This document shows positions 44,756 through 56,275 of a stretch of 64,000 nucleotides of DNA, piece after piece. Positions within the stretch are counted from its first letter, which is position 1. Each line of letters begins with the position of its first letter. The notes under the pieces were generated by a model that was not told the origin of the DNA, searched no databases, and was given only the letters and a program-made list of their open reading frames with translations. This DNA is from Neoechinorhynchus agilis (taxonomy: Eukaryota > Acanthocephala). The position numbers and the translations under genes were made by a program. Location: NCBI GenBank assembly GCA_051530055.1, contig CM121341.1, positions 12,896,001-12,960,000 on the forward strand, read 5' to 3'.

Positions 44756-46485
44756 TTAGAGTTTCGTCTGTCTTATTTTGTTCATTTCCGATCTTAAACG
44801 TTCGGCGTTCCACTCATAAATATCATATAGGCCATCGCACATCAACTCGTCCGCAGCTCCCGTCACCTTTTCAAGTGCAGAAATATCCCTCTCTGGATCG
44901 TCTTTTTTCGACATTGAGCCTTTTGCGCGACCTCCCAAACGTCTAATGCATTCACTTATGGTCTCCGTATCTCCTTTTAAAAATGGCAATAATCCCTTAC
45001 ATAATGCTGCTCGGTCCGTAATATTTGCATGCTCATTATCAGCATCGTCTTTTGTTAAAGTAGGAATATCACCCCAATCAACGTTGTCTAACCAAGCGTC
45101 GGATTCTTCGTTCTAAACGCATAAATCATCGAATAAAAATTCTTTGGACACTTGAAATGTTTTATTCGCACTTGAAAATACTTAAATAAATTCGTAAAGA
45201 AGCCGTAAGACGGAGAAAGCTCCGAAATAAAACCTTTTCTTTATATTGGTCGCTTGTCGACACCCGAGACGGATCATTAAATACCCCGAATGCAATCCTC
45301 AATTGTTCTCCCAAATGTCCATTTTCGAAGAAAAAAGACTTAATCATCCGGCTGGAAAATCGAGTAGTATTTCACACGAGATTATGAACATGCGGTTGGA
45401 CAAACAGATCTTTACTATTGTAGGTTGAAGTGTCAATAGCAGCGAATTCTATCCCTCGAGGTGATATTTCCGAAACAGTATTATTCCGTCATTTATAACA
45501 AATCGTGAATAAATCGAGTGGACTTCGTTTTCAATGTCTAAAAAGTTATTTAAGAGAAACATGGCACGCGCTACTATGAAACACTTCAAATCTCCATGCG
45601 CATTTGTAGATACCCAATGAAACCGTAAAAGGGTGAGAGATCAAGAATAAAGATTTTTCTCTATCATTACTTCGAAAACAAAACTTACTCATGAGGCTGG
45701 AAAATCAGGTAGTATTTCACAAGAGGTCTGACCTACCTCTACCTTTTAGGCTTGAAGAAGTCGGACGATACGGACGAAACATTGAGATCAATAAAACAGT
45801 CTCTATTTTTATAATCATCAAAGAACGCATATTTTTAATTTTGGACCAATTGAATTATTTGCTTTCGAAGTCTGGCAAGCCGGTAACTTTTATTCTGTGT
45901 TTAAGTGTGGCCTCTTTTTCACGGCTGATAATTTTTCTTAAGGCACGCAGCGTGAAAAAAAGCCACACTTAAAACACAGATAGCCAGACTTCAAAAAATA
46001 AAAAGGTTTTAGTTAATTATTAGGAACGTCGAAGACATCGAAGCAAACGGAGACAACCAATAAGCTACTTAATTCAAGATGCTGCATTTATTCCTTACCT
46101 ACTTTTCAAGCACGTTTAAGGCGCAGATCCTGTTTTAAGATGATTTTTTCATACCTTTTGTTTTCGCCATTGATAACATCCGTTTACATCGAAAAATCCA
46201 TCTTCCAGCTCTTCGTCCATATTAAAAGCCGTTAATCGTGATCCCGCAATTCGCACGTCATCATTGCTTGGATCCGGTTCTTGTCCACCAATCTCTTTAA
46301 GCGACTAAATTTTGCCATAAGATCTAAAATACAAAATCGTTACCTTTGATTGTTTCCGATCGCATCTCCATTTCTGGATCATCGTCTTCATCACTGTCTA
46401 AAGTATGACGTGATTTTCCGGGTTCCTTCTTTGTTGTTTTAATATCGCCAAAACGAACATTACGACGTGGCTCAGAACCGTCCAT
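44756..46485 (-). CDS. CD2BP2: CD2BP2/Lin1-like U5 snRNP factor lacking the GYF domain
   Basis: Three exons (46485-46344, 46294-46155, 45112-44756) joined by GT-AG introns of 49 and about 1042 nt give 212 aa. The product matches the N-terminal two thirds of CD2BP2: basic start NVRFGDIKTTKK, SRHTLDSDEDDD, RLTAFNMDEELEDGFFDVNG, ESDAWLDNVDW, then TISECIRRLGG and a helix ADELMCDGLYDIYEWNAERL. In yeast and human this protein (Lin1/U5-52K) accompanies U5 snRNP assembly. The family's C-terminal GYF domain is absent, and I find no GYF motif downstream. The start ATG is the one giving MDGSEPRRN; an acceptor-like TTTCAG just upstream allows a 5' exon. Confidence 0.8.
45867..45992. repeat. Foldback element inside CD2BP2 intron 2
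   Basis: The left arm GAAGTCTGGCAAGCC...GTGTTTAAGTGTGGC mirrors the right arm GCCACACTTAAAACAC...AGCCAGACTTC with a CGTGAAAAA/TTTTTCACG core. The arms are about 42-57 nt and the span 126 bp. Confidence 0.75.
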
Positions 46486-47439
46486 TAATCTTTCTGAAAT
46501 CAACATTTAAACGATAGACCAAAAACCGAAACTTTAGCTTTTTTAAAGGAGCTTACAAAAACTTTAACGTAAAATCCGCTTCTCACTTTTGCAGTAATAA
46601 GTTATTTACGCCAAATGCTAATGAACGAATGTTAGCACGAGTTTTTCAAACATTTAATAAAGCCGCCATCGTTTACATTACCTTATTGAGATATTGTCAC
46701 TAAAATCGAACGCCTCATGAATGTTCGTATTAAATGGTACAAATCAGAACGAACATAGATCCCCAACCATTATTAGCTATCGGATACGCTGATCTTTTCA
46801 ATAGAATTCTTAGGTTATTGAAGAACATTATCGGATTTCTTCTGTATTTAAAGACATTTGAGGTTAAAATGGCTTATCATTCCTTCATGGCTTAATTGTC
46901 TTATTTAAAAAATTGATGTTGTGGAAGTGGAAAAAAATATATATCCAAGAATCACTTTTTGCCAAATTCCTTTTTAGATAATTGACTGAAGAAGTTCAGC
47001 ATGATTGGACGAAACATTTCAATTAAAGTGATTCTTTGATATATAATTTTTCCTAACTTCCACATACTCATGGCTTTTAATTTTAATAATCAAGGTTATT
47101 TGTCTAAAAATTGAAAGACGAATATGTTTGAAGATTGAATTATTCATATAAAATCATTTTAATTTCTACTCCAGAAAAAACCGATAGACGAATAACAGAA
47201 ATACGCAAAATGGCTCATCAGGTCTTTCCGACTTAATTGCTTTTTTCCTATTAAATTCAGGTGTTTTTTGCGAACACCAATCGGTGCCACCAAAAACGGT
47301 CGTTAAAGGACGGGTCTTAGTCAAGGTGCTTCGTATTTGAAGTTAAGACTAAAATATTGATAATCTTCAAGCTTTAGCCACGTGATTAAATATTCAACTG
47401 TAATTTTCAAAAAACACACGCTCGAATGCTTTTCAGACT
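46486..47439. other. Spacer with a foldback carrying a hairpin motif
   Basis: The spacer contains the foldback 46920-47064 and a half repeat ATAAAATCATTTTAATTTCT near 47147. No gene is seen. An acceptor-like TGCTTTTCAG lies at 47427-47436, just before the next gene. Confidence 0.45.
46920..47064. repeat. Foldback element with an internal hammerhead-like hairpin
   Basis: The left arm TGTGGAAGTGG...AAGAATCACTTT mirrors the right arm AAAGTGATTCTT...CCTAACTTCCACA (about 39 nt each, imperfect). Between them, at 46986-47014, is CTGAAGAA, the hairpin GTTC...GGAC and GAAA, the same layout as at the Penelope 3' end. Confidence 0.65.
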
Positions 47440-47937
47440 ATGGATGCTGACCATAAGGCCGTTTATCCTGGTCGTAATCCGGGCAAACGTCCACCTTTTT
47501 GCCCAATACAACAAAACACTCGATCTTCTCACGAATATGCATCTCAAGATCAATTTTATGGAGAACGAGCGAAAGTCTACGCACGCCAAAGACCTTGGAA
47601 TCGTCGAAGTCAGCAGTCGCGTTTCCCCAACGAAGGCAGGAAAGAAGTTAACAAACGGCATTCGAGTCACCATTCAAGTGCATCCAACAAAATTCAAAAA
47701 TTTCAACCATCTTCAAACACGGCCTATAGATTTGAACAAATACATCAGATCAACATGTTAACTCGTGTGTTTTATAATACGCCAAAATGCAAGTACTTTT
47801 TGGCCGGAAAGCATTGTCCAGATCAAGTTTTATGCGAATTCGTCCATCATAGTGCTACAATTGAAATGGAGGCGGAGAAAAAAATACAATCTGATGCCGA
47901 TTCGGACGTTTCGAGAGAGGAAGGAGAAGTCTCGTAG
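47440..47937 (+). CDS. CCCH-type zinc-finger protein
   Basis: The 165-aa product has a basic, Arg/Ser/His-rich N-terminal 105 residues (KRHSSHHSSASNK), then one CCCH finger, CKYFLAGKHCPDQVLCEFVHH, with the exact spacing C-x8-C-x5-C-x3-H used for single-stranded RNA binding. An acidic C-terminus ends REEGEVS. One finger plus low-complexity flanks resembles several small mRNA-processing CCCH proteins; I assign no orthologue. An acceptor-like TTTTCAG lies 3 bp before the ATG, so a 5' leader exon or trans-spliced leader is possible. Confidence 0.65.
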   Translation: MDADHKAVYPGRNPGKRPPFCPIQQNTRSSHEYASQDQFYGERAKVYARQRPWNRRSQQSRFPNEGRKEVNKRHSSHHSSASNKIQKFQPSSNTAYRFEQIHQINMLTRVFYNTPKCKYFLAGKHCPDQVLCEFVHHSATIEMEAEKKIQSDADSDVSREEGEVS

Positions 47938-48523
47938 ATTCTGAGTGAAGCTTATTCGAAATATACATTAATGATGCAGTCGGTGGGAGAGCATAACCGT
48001 TTCTCTTTAGTCTTTATTATGTAAATAGTTATAGAAGAAAATTAAGATTTAACATAAAAGTTGAACGGATTAAAAAAGAACCTTATGCGATGATAGAAGG
48101 CTACAAAGGGAAGCCGAAAGCCGAGATGCTGAAAAATTGAAACGAAGCCAACGAAAATGAAGTGTAAGGAATCGACATGCTTAAAAGGGGGGCGCAATTT
48201 TAGAAGCGAGCATTGGAAGAAACAATGTGAATTAAGTTAAAATATCATGGGGAAATGGTGAAAACGGAGAGGAATTGAGGTTTTCAATGAGATTGCACAA
48301 GAATGGTTTAACTAAAATTTTAAAAGATATGGATCGAAGTTGACAGCGGTGTCGTGGCTCTCGGGTTTGCATGTTTTTAATGAATACTTGTCGTAAATGG
48401 AAAATCAATTCTGCAAGACTTCCTCTAATCTTCAGCGGAACAAAAAAATCTTGATCAATAAATCATTTATACATAGACGAGGGATTTTTGATTGTTGTTC
48501 AAAACGCCACGTTGTAAGTTTGA
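47938..48523. other. Spacer between convergent genes
   Basis: I see no gene or repeat that I can support in this stretch. Confidence 0.4.
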
Positions 48524-50616
48524 TCAAATTCTTTGAACAATTAACGCGACTGAGATTAGAACCACAGTAATTGCACAGATTATCGGTAAGCCGAGTTGAT
48601 TTCTAGCTTCCTCAGGTTCATCATTTTCCAAATCATCGTCGTCATCCTCACCAATTATCTTGAACTTTTGCTTAGTTTTGATTTCTTTAAGTTTATTTTC
48701 CTTGATTGATTGATCGAAATGAGTTAGAATATCGTCATCTTCGTTGTATTCATCATCTTCCTCTTCCGCGTATGACTCGATTGGAAGGAGAGGTGGAATA
48801 TCTAGGTGATTTGAATTGAATAACGATCACGTTTTCCCGTATTAACCTTCGAATTTTGAGTTCTTCAAAAGAATAATGGCATTCACTTTTGGATTGTCAT
48901 AATCTGTCTACGAGTAAGGAAATAGAGTTATATTTGAATTGTTGAGATTAGGTGGAAATAAATGCAATAAACCTATTTCGACGTATGTATTTTTAATCTA
49001 GAAAATTCGACTGCCTTACATTTCACTTAGGAAAAATTATCCCAGTCGTATTTCGTTGAGCTCGACGAATAAAAGTGCGACGAGCAAAAAGGTTAGTATA
49101 ATTGTTTATAACAACAATAATTGATATTCTTTGATTGAACATAAAGCACGTCGATTGACCATTTACATATGTGCGCCAATCGTTCATATTTCTTAACGAT
49201 AATTCCAATGTCTGCTTTCAATTTTATTTTAAGCTTTAAATTTAAATAGTTATACATAAATGGACGTAATAGCACATTAAAAAGTGCTTTATTGGTAGAT
49301 CTAGACATGGACTTTTTAGCGAGAAGATCGTTAAAAAAATATAGCGGCTTATGTGGAAAGTATGCAAAATGATCAATCAAAAGCACTGACTTAATTTTTT
49401 CTCGGTAAAATCGAGTTAATCCCAGTGAACAAACACTCTCAGAATTCGAGACTGCAATATTTCCTTTTATACAGCGAATTATAATAATTGATTTATTTGA
49501 TAATTTTCGGTCTTCGCGTAGGCCTTCGGGCTATTGCTCACATAATTAAAAACTTTCAAACAATAGACTGAAGAAGGCCTACGCAAAGGTCGAAATTTAT
49601 CAAATAAATCAAGGTGCAGCGAGCGCTGCGGAAGGACGGAAAACGGTGAAGTACGAGAATGAGGACGGCTAGGCATTTTTTGTCGGATAAAGTTTTCCTC
49701 CAAGATTTTGATAAGTTAACAAATTATCAGACTTTAAGAATAATAAATATCCATGTTTATTTTTAAAAAATTCGCAATAAAAAAATAAAAAAAGTAAATG
49801 ATGAACATCTTTACAGCTGCAATATTTTCTATTTGGTGATATAGGGATTAAATGTATTTACTTTCACTATAAAGCTACAAAATTGCGAAACAATATAAAA
49901 ACGTCCGACGATATCCACCAAAAAATATTGTATGAAAGGAAATACAGACATCGTTAAAGTAGCGAATTGATTTGTATCGATAACGAACCTTTTCGAAAGT
50001 AACAGAAATCACGCCTGGTTTCTTAAGATGGGATTTGGTCCCCTTGTACACCAAAGTGTGGCCATTATTTTCAATTTGAAACTCGACGTATTCATCATGG
50101 GCGGCAGCTTTTCCTACAAGAGAATAGATGTCCAGATCATTGATAATTCGGACATTATGATTGAGAACAACATTGAACACCTAAAATACGCCGGTTCTGG
50201 CGCGTGTGTGTTCAGCAGTGATCACAAAATCACCTTTTGTAATGAACTAGTGAACCAAACTTCACTAAACTTTAGCCACAAAATGTAGTTCCCATCACCT
50301 CGGGAAAGAGGAAGGTCATAAGTGAACGAGCTTGAGTGGTAGCGCTCCGTTTGATAGAGTTTTTGATCACTCGGATGAGGAACACGGGAAATAGCCATAC
50401 TTTGACCATGGACACTAACCGTTCCGACTGATAGATCGTCCGCTTTGTATACAATGCCTATTAATGATTAGTAAGTAATATTTCCACGGTCAAAGACTGA
50501 CCATAGGAGTCCGTAAACTCAGATCCACCGCAGTTTATGGCGTAGACGACGCTACCCGGCTCGAACCCAACTGAAGTCGTGAATAAAGCCAACAGAACCA
50601 AAAGGAGAAATAACAT
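48524..50616 (-). CDS. MLEC: Malectin
   Basis: Five exons (50616-50502, 50457-50234, 50180-49989, 48907-48847, 48801-48524), all with GT-AG introns, give 289 aa (human 292). A signal peptide (MLFLLLVLLALFTTSVGF) is followed by the malectin domain: VVYAINCGG, DQKLYQTERY (with the carbohydrate-contacting Tyr), NYILWLKFSEVWF, VFNVVLNHN, DLDIYSLVGKAAAHDEYVEF and TDYDNPKVNAIIL. An acidic stalk (EEEDDEYNEDDD, GEDDDDDLENDE) and a C-terminal membrane anchor (IICAITVVLISVALIV) follow. This ER membrane lectin binds Glc2-high-mannose N-glycans and, with ribophorin I, helps retain misfolded glycoproteins. The third intron (about 1081 nt) holds a Penelope-derived foldback. Confidence 0.92.
49488..49612. 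repeat. Foldback related to Penelope ends, in malectin intron 3
   Basis: The left arm TTGATTTATTTGATAATTTT and following GGTCTTCGCGTAGGCCTT mirror the right arm AAGGCCTACGCAAAGGTC and AAATTTATCAAATAAATCAA. The right half contains CTGAAGAA, a hairpin and GAAA (49568-49595), as at the Penelope 3' end at 28747. Confidence 0.7.
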
Positions 50617-51780
50617 TGCACAAAGTTTTGATGGAATTTTTTAAGCATTTAACAAAAAGTGAAATGTTCTTTCGAAATTGTGACGAATGTCTTTGTGGAG
50701 TCCCTCGCAATGGCAAAAAACTCACGTCGTTCCACCGTTCAAAATTTTGATTGCAGCGAAAGTTACAATTTATTAAATTTTCTATAGTGGGCTCAACTTT
50801 TGTGATGAATGTGAGCTCGAATTTAGCTGAATGAACACTATTGAAACCTCATAAAAGTAAATCACTTACTAGCAATTCTGAAGAAGTTTCACGTAGAGGA
50901 CGAAATTTTAAATTACTCTTCTTCGTCTGAACAAAACAATCTATGGATAGCTTCTTTACAAGTATTAAAAACAAATCACGAAACGGACTGTATGCCGATG
51001 GTTTCTATAAGCTCTTAAGCTTTAAAATTTTCTTAACCCTCATTCATAGGAATATTAATCTAAATGCAATTTACAAGCACTGAATGACACATAAAGACAG
51101 ACTATAACAAAAATGAAGTTTATTGTACATTTGCTGGCCAAGTTAAATGTTCAGAGAAAAGATTAATTCGATTGACATAATTTGTCACTTTTTTCTATAA
51201 TTTTAATTGCTTACTTTAGTATTGCAGTTTTTACGGATTTCGCAATTTATCGTTTTTCGAAGTAAACAAAAGAGCCTACAATGCAAAACTAACGAAACGC
51301 AACTGTCACCATGAAAAATTAATGCAGGAGACGTTCGATAAAGCCCAGGAAGTTACAGTTATAACTTTATTCTTGTATAATTGAATTTCAGTCTTCGGTC
51401 ACTAAAATATCCGTCAATATTTTCCTTGTAGCCGAACTCAAAAAATTTCACAAATTCTACATCGTCGTGCATTTTCGTTTGCTTCTAATTCTCCATACGG
51501 AAACGACGATTTATTCTAAGTTTAGAGAAGAAAATGTTTCTGGCACTTCTTTTAAAACGTTCGGGAAAAGCCCATTTTTTAGCAAAATCTCTTTAATATG
51601 TTCGCGATCATTTCCATATTAAAGTTGCCTTAAAATCGAAATGAATGCCAAAAACTATTTATTGTGACTATCGATGGATGCAACCATCGAAACTAATTAA
51701 GATCTGTCGTTCCCAGATTTTGCTCCTCAATCAATTTGGTGCTCTTATCAACAATATCCCTAAATTTTGCCTTTTCGAAT
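50617..51780. other. No recognisable gene
   Basis: The sequence is AT-rich with no conserved frame. A 20-bp string GACTATCGATGGATGCAACC near 51668 is the complement of sequence at 41896-41915 (GGTTGTATCCATCGATAGTC), a short dispersed repeat. Confidence 0.4.
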
Positions 51781-53310
51781 TTATTCAAGAAATACGTTTT
51801 GTATTGAGATCCTGTGAATGCATTTAATTTTCAGCGATCGATTTAACCAGAAAACATATTTTTTATACTTCTCATCACCTTTAACGATATTACTAATCTC
51901 GTCAAATTCAGCGTCAGACACAAGCGGGTCTGTAAAATACGACACATCTATGGATGGATCGTCCGCACTTGTTTTCGTTTGTTGATGATCGCATAAATTA
52001 GAATAAAAATTTCGTGGAAAAGCAACTTTCCCTTCCAACCGCTCGGAATCGCGCCTCGGTGATAAATGATTCCAGCGGGTCCTTGGCCATAGCGTCGAGA
52101 GTTTCTCCGTCGCTGTGGCACTCTGATTTGTGCTTTTTACCCATGGTGTGACCATGATTTTTTGACCGGATTCAGTACGTTACGAACGTAACCTTTCTAT
52201 TTCACAATCATCTCCGCGGGTGAACTGCACATCTTCATCATAGCAGAGATAAATCTTTCTCAGCGTTAAATGTTTGAAGATAAACTGCTTTTCCAGGAGC
52301 AAGGCTGTTTCGCATTGACCGCCCCACAGAAGGTTGAATTTCATGCATCGTACTGGAGGGATTCTGCCGTTCCTCAATTTGTGTCTCAAAGTTAATCAGG
52401 TCACTGATTTTAGTTGGTATCGCAAACCTTAAAAGAATATTCATGCATCGAGACTCCCATCATAGTAATGTGGTCAACGAGATGACCAGCGAATGATGTT
52501 TGGCCAATGATAATCGCGGAATCATCTACATTGAGAAGACTGAGCTGCCTTTCCTTGAACGTTTGACGGAACACGTTTAGAACGAAGTTAATTTGGACGT
52601 AAAATCATGGTTGCATTGTACGCTAAGTCGTGACCTAATACATAAAATGATGGCGACACTGGCAACGAGCAAACCAACATCAGGTGAGTATCCCACAATA
52701 AAAACTGTATCCATTAAAATGTTTGTAATGAGGTTATGAATATCATTTCCTTCGATGTCCACAACTCGAAGTACCGAGCCGGTAAATTTCGACAAAATAT
52801 TCGCCGGTTTTCTGAGAACAGCGCCCTCGAGCAATGCGGTATCGGCATTGTAAGTGGCTGTAAACTTAGCAAACGCTCAGCAACAGTGTCTCCTAATAGC
52901 TTCCGAACAATCTAAAGAGCAAAAACCGGTTAAACCAACTCGAATGGTAAGCGATTCCAACCAAGCACATGAAGGTTTAGCGCAATACATTATTCTAAAT
53001 GCTGATGCCACCGCTGAGAACCGTACGGTGCAAATCTATCCGAGAACCACTAATCATGAAAATCACGAGGGAGTCATCAGTCTCGAGATGGTAAATGAAC
53101 GCCTAGACGCAATCGACGATCCTCAACCCAAAGCCCACAAAACCTCCGATTTGTGTAAAATGCAGAACTTTCATAACTTCATCGTGGCATCGGTATAAAG
53201 GTTCGGTCCACTGCTCTTCAGGCGCTACAGAGGAGGGCGTTCATATTGGCTCAGTAAAATCTCGAAGAAGCCAGGCGGTAGGTTCGAATTTCCGCATAAG
53301 CTACAATAAG
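51781..53310. other. Open frames of unknown nature
   Basis: A minus frame 52155-51781 (DVSYFTDPLVSDAEFDEISN, GDEKYKKYVF) looks exon-like but is not recognised. Further minus frames at 52180-52444 and 52577-52834 (the last with a hydrophobic VGLLVASVAIILCI) and a plus frame at 52854-53198 (GLAQYIILNADATAENRTVQ) have no family match. They may be decayed element or gene fragments; I cannot connect them. Confidence 0.25.
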
Positions 53311-53950
53311 CTCACATAATGGTAGAGTTTTCGCTTGTCACAGTGGAATTGTTACGCGTCTTATTCCTAGAATCTCTATTTCTCTATTCCAAGAATCTAA
53401 AAGTGTGTCATATTTTTATTGCTGGACCAAAGACAACAACGTGCGCCCATAAACGAAACGATGCTTCGTGTAACTTTTTCCGGATCAATCATGACATATC
53501 CCCTTCATCTCCTCCAAACTTCTGGGGTCGCCGGATTCGTGTGACTGGTTCCTGAGACTCCGCTCCTGGTATCTTCAAATCAACTTTCTCTTCATCTCTG
53601 TGGTCCTTAATTGGCGAACTACGATCTTCATCGCGTCCCTGTCCACTGTTCTCAATGGTATTATCAATCTGATTTTCCTCCGTTTCGGATCGGGCTTGTT
53701 TTTCTCTGCATTTCGAAGAATTTTCATGTTTTCTATGTTCTCCCTATCCGCCATCTTCAGTTGTATACGAGACCGGACCACTTCGATTCTTTATCTCGCC
53801 CTTTTCCACGAATCATCCATTCGTCTTCTTCTAAATTAAATCGACTGCCCCTTCTTGAATCCTCTAAACTTTCTTTTGCCGTCATCTTCCTTCGAACTCT
53901 TCCCCATTACGGGGATTGACTCGCGATATCTGCAATTATCGAAAATCGAT
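53311..53950. repeat. Duplicated segment, copy 1 (about 640 bp)
   Basis: It is nearly identical to about 56271-56915 in the same orientation (for example GTCACAGTGGAATTGTTAC; ATCTTCATCGCGTCCCTGTC). Minus frames in both copies encode the same charged peptide (MADRENIENMKILRNAEKNK), probably part of a LINE D ORF1 or leader. Confidence 0.85.
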
Positions 53951-53952
53951 GG

Positions 53953-54276
53953 CAATTTTGTTTTCATTAAATTAAGGCTATCCAATTGTTCCTTCGAGTG
54001 GATGTGTATTCTCAATAGGGAATTGTAACACACTCGAGTTTTATTGAAATCAACCTTGCGAATTTTCAAGGCCTCAGCCTCCTTCTCAAGCATTGTTTGC
54101 AAATGTTTACGAACAATTTTGTTTTCATTAAATTAAGGCTATCCAATTGTTCCTTCGAGTGGATGTGTATTCTCAATAGGGAATTGTAACACACTCGAGT
54201 TTTATTGAAATCAACCTTGCGAATTTTCAAGGCCTCAGCCTCCTTCTCAAGCATTGTTTGCAAGTGTTTACGAATT
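53953..54276. repeat. Tandem duplication of 162 bp
   Basis: Two head-to-tail copies (53953-54114 and 54115-54276) differ at about one base near the end (CAAATGTTTACGAA against CAAGTGTTTACGAA). On minus each encodes EAEALKIRKVDFNKTRVCYN. Each copy ends with the recurring motif GTTTGCAAGTGTTTACGA. Confidence 0.9.
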
Positions 54277-54289
54277 CATGTGAGGTAGT

Positions 54290-54850
54290 GTGGTGTTTAG
54301 ATACTCTATGGATTGTTCGATTAAAAGTTTCAGCCTGGGTGCCTATGAGATTTCATCACAAAAATGATGCCATCTGCATAACAAATCATAGATGCATTAA
54401 GAGGATAATTTTGTACAATGTATTGAGAAGAAAAAAGGGAATAAAATAGGGGAGAGTTGCGATCCTTGTGGAACACCGTTAAGAAGGTAATAAAACGTCT
54501 TGCCAACATCATCATCGTAATAAAAAGCTTTCGAGAAAAGCATACTATGAATCCTAGCAATTAGGTTATGTGGAACACTGAAAAGTTCCAATATTTCGAC
54601 AATGAAACTTAGGAGGATTTTGTCAAAGGTTTGAGACAGGTCTACTGCTAAAAGTGCAAGTAGAGGGTACGCATCGTCGCCAAAGTTCGAATAAATATCA
54701 GCCAACGCAGAGTGAACAGACTTCCCTTTCAAAAAACCATGGCAGTATTTGGATATCCAGTTGTGCTCCAAGGCGAAAAGATTAAGTTTGTGCGCTAGAG
54801 CACGTTCGTAGATGGTGATTTGCAAGGAGATCGAGCGAAGGTCGTTGGCG
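54290..54850 (-). mobile_element. LINE D-related reverse transcriptase fragment
   Basis: On minus: ALAHKLNLFALEHNWI, YCHGFLKGKSVHSAL, LLAVDLSQTFDKI (catalytic Asp present), then SKAFYYDDDVGKTFYYLLNG and VPQGSQLSPILF, ending at a stop (TAG) soon after. This aligns with FIRGKGVTSLL, FDINKAFDALD and GVPQGSPLSPSLF of LINE D at 9.8-10.1 kb. The YxDD box is missing. Confidence 0.7.
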
Positions 54851-54854
54851 ACCT

Positions 54855-55520
54855 ATGTATGATCAAACCATCACTCTTTGGGCGCGCTCCTTTGACAATG
54901 ATGGAATTAAACGTATCGACCGCTTTACCTATTATGCTGGTTCAATGCGAATTTATGTCACTAATTATGAGTGGTTGGTTCACCTGACTGACTTCGCTCA
55001 ATCCATACTCTTCTTCACCAAAAGTACAATTTCTTGTGCATTTATCTACACTCGCATTTGAGCAATGATGAAAAAGATCTTTTTGAATAATCATTCCAAT
55101 GTAAAGTCAAATTTTCCCTCAACTCTAGAATATCTGGTCAACCGATCTCAGCCGCCATGGTAGAAGAATCAAAACATGTCCGAGATGATTTGTTTACCCC
55201 ACGCTCTTGTGCTTTCAACTGCTTCTAAATTCATTTCTCTCAAAGGTATAACTGCGAACAAGACGAATTCATCTTTCCTCGTTGTAATATCTGCCAAATG
55301 TGAGACCATTGGTATCGAAATCGCCCTCATCCATCGCTTAAAAGTTGTCGCCGTGCGGACTCGAATCAAGCTTCTGGCAACTGCCCAAATCTTCGAAATA
55401 GACGTTGCGCCAACTGTCAAGGACAGCACACGAATTTTTTCACAGACTGCCCAGAATTCGAAAATACTGGACTTGGTTTATTAAGAGCAGAAGTACTTTT
55501 CCTCGTGAATCCTTCACAGG
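54855..55520 (+). mobile_element. LINE D-related ORF1 fragment (plus strand)
   Basis: FDNDGIKRIDRFTYYAGSMR and TNYEWLVHLTDFAQS resemble the minus-strand ORF1 at 57.8 kb (CIKRVEKLTFFAGTMQ, SSYEWMSNLVEF). In another frame there is a zinc knuckle, IFPRCNICQM, and RCANCQGQHTNFF. The fragment is frameshifted and has stops. It lies head to head with the RT fragment just upstream. Confidence 0.6.
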
Positions 55521-55789
55521 TGTTCATACTTCTGGCGCATTTTCGGCTCCTTCTCGGTCCTCCAACAGTGTCACTACGTTATTCTACTCCAATTCAAATC
55601 AATCAACCAGTCAATTTGTCACTCTTGAACACTTGGAGCATCGCCTGTAACCGTCTCCTTATTTTAATGCAATCTCGCATCATAAAAGTTACTTGGAAGG
55701 TCATCAATCTTCCCCAATTTCTTCCTCGTGTAGAGGTCTAACCCTATCTAACCAGCCTGCGAGGGCGTTCACATTGACCTCAAATAGAA

Positions 55790-56275
55790 AGATTCCGAAT
55801 TTGTCAAAGATATCATCAAAGACCAATTCTCCCATATCAACTCTGGTACCAAATCTAAGATCAGGAAAATCTCCAAGCCACTGTTCGTTTTACAGAATGC
55901 CTTGCCTCTAAGACCGAACTGCTGAACACTGAATGTCGTGGTTTCATTTAATTTGATCCCGATGATCCAGAAGATCGCCCATTCGGAATTACCCAAACAG
56001 ATATTTTGGAAGATGCGAATCTGCTCATTCGTTCAAAACGGTTTGATTTTAATTTGGATCGATTTGGACCTTACACTCCTCGTTACACTCGCAATGGGCG
56101 CCATCTTCTTCTTGTTGGAAATCTAGGCCACGCCGCTGCTTTCGATTGGCAAACTAAACATCTCCTATTTGAAATGAACACCGATGAAGAAATTAGGGAT
56201 GCAACTTGGCTTCATGATTATTTTTTTTGCATGTGCTCAAACTACGCATTTAGATTTTCTGCCCTAAACTCACAT
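55790..56275 (+). pseudogene. WDR46: WDR46/UTP7 N-terminal fragment
   Basis: The frame encodes TVRFTECLASKTELLNTECR, then TQTDILEDANLLIRSKRFDF, NLDRFGPYTPRYTRNGRHLL and LVGNLGHAAAFDWQTKHLLF. This matches WDR46 (FGPYRLRYSRNGRHLAFGGR, GHVAALDWVTKKL), the small-subunit processome WD40 protein. One in-frame TAA (near 55949) precedes the conserved block. The rest of the propeller is missing, because the frame runs into the duplicated segment at 56271. It is most likely a truncated gene copy. An exon of a live gene split by repeats is possible but less likely. Confidence 0.65.

Noticed and set aside
49875-49988. Extension of malectin exon 3 past 49989 (VRYRYKSIRYF)
   Set aside because: A GTTCGT donor at the end of EK and the true continuation TDYDNPKVNAII at 48907 show that this is intron.
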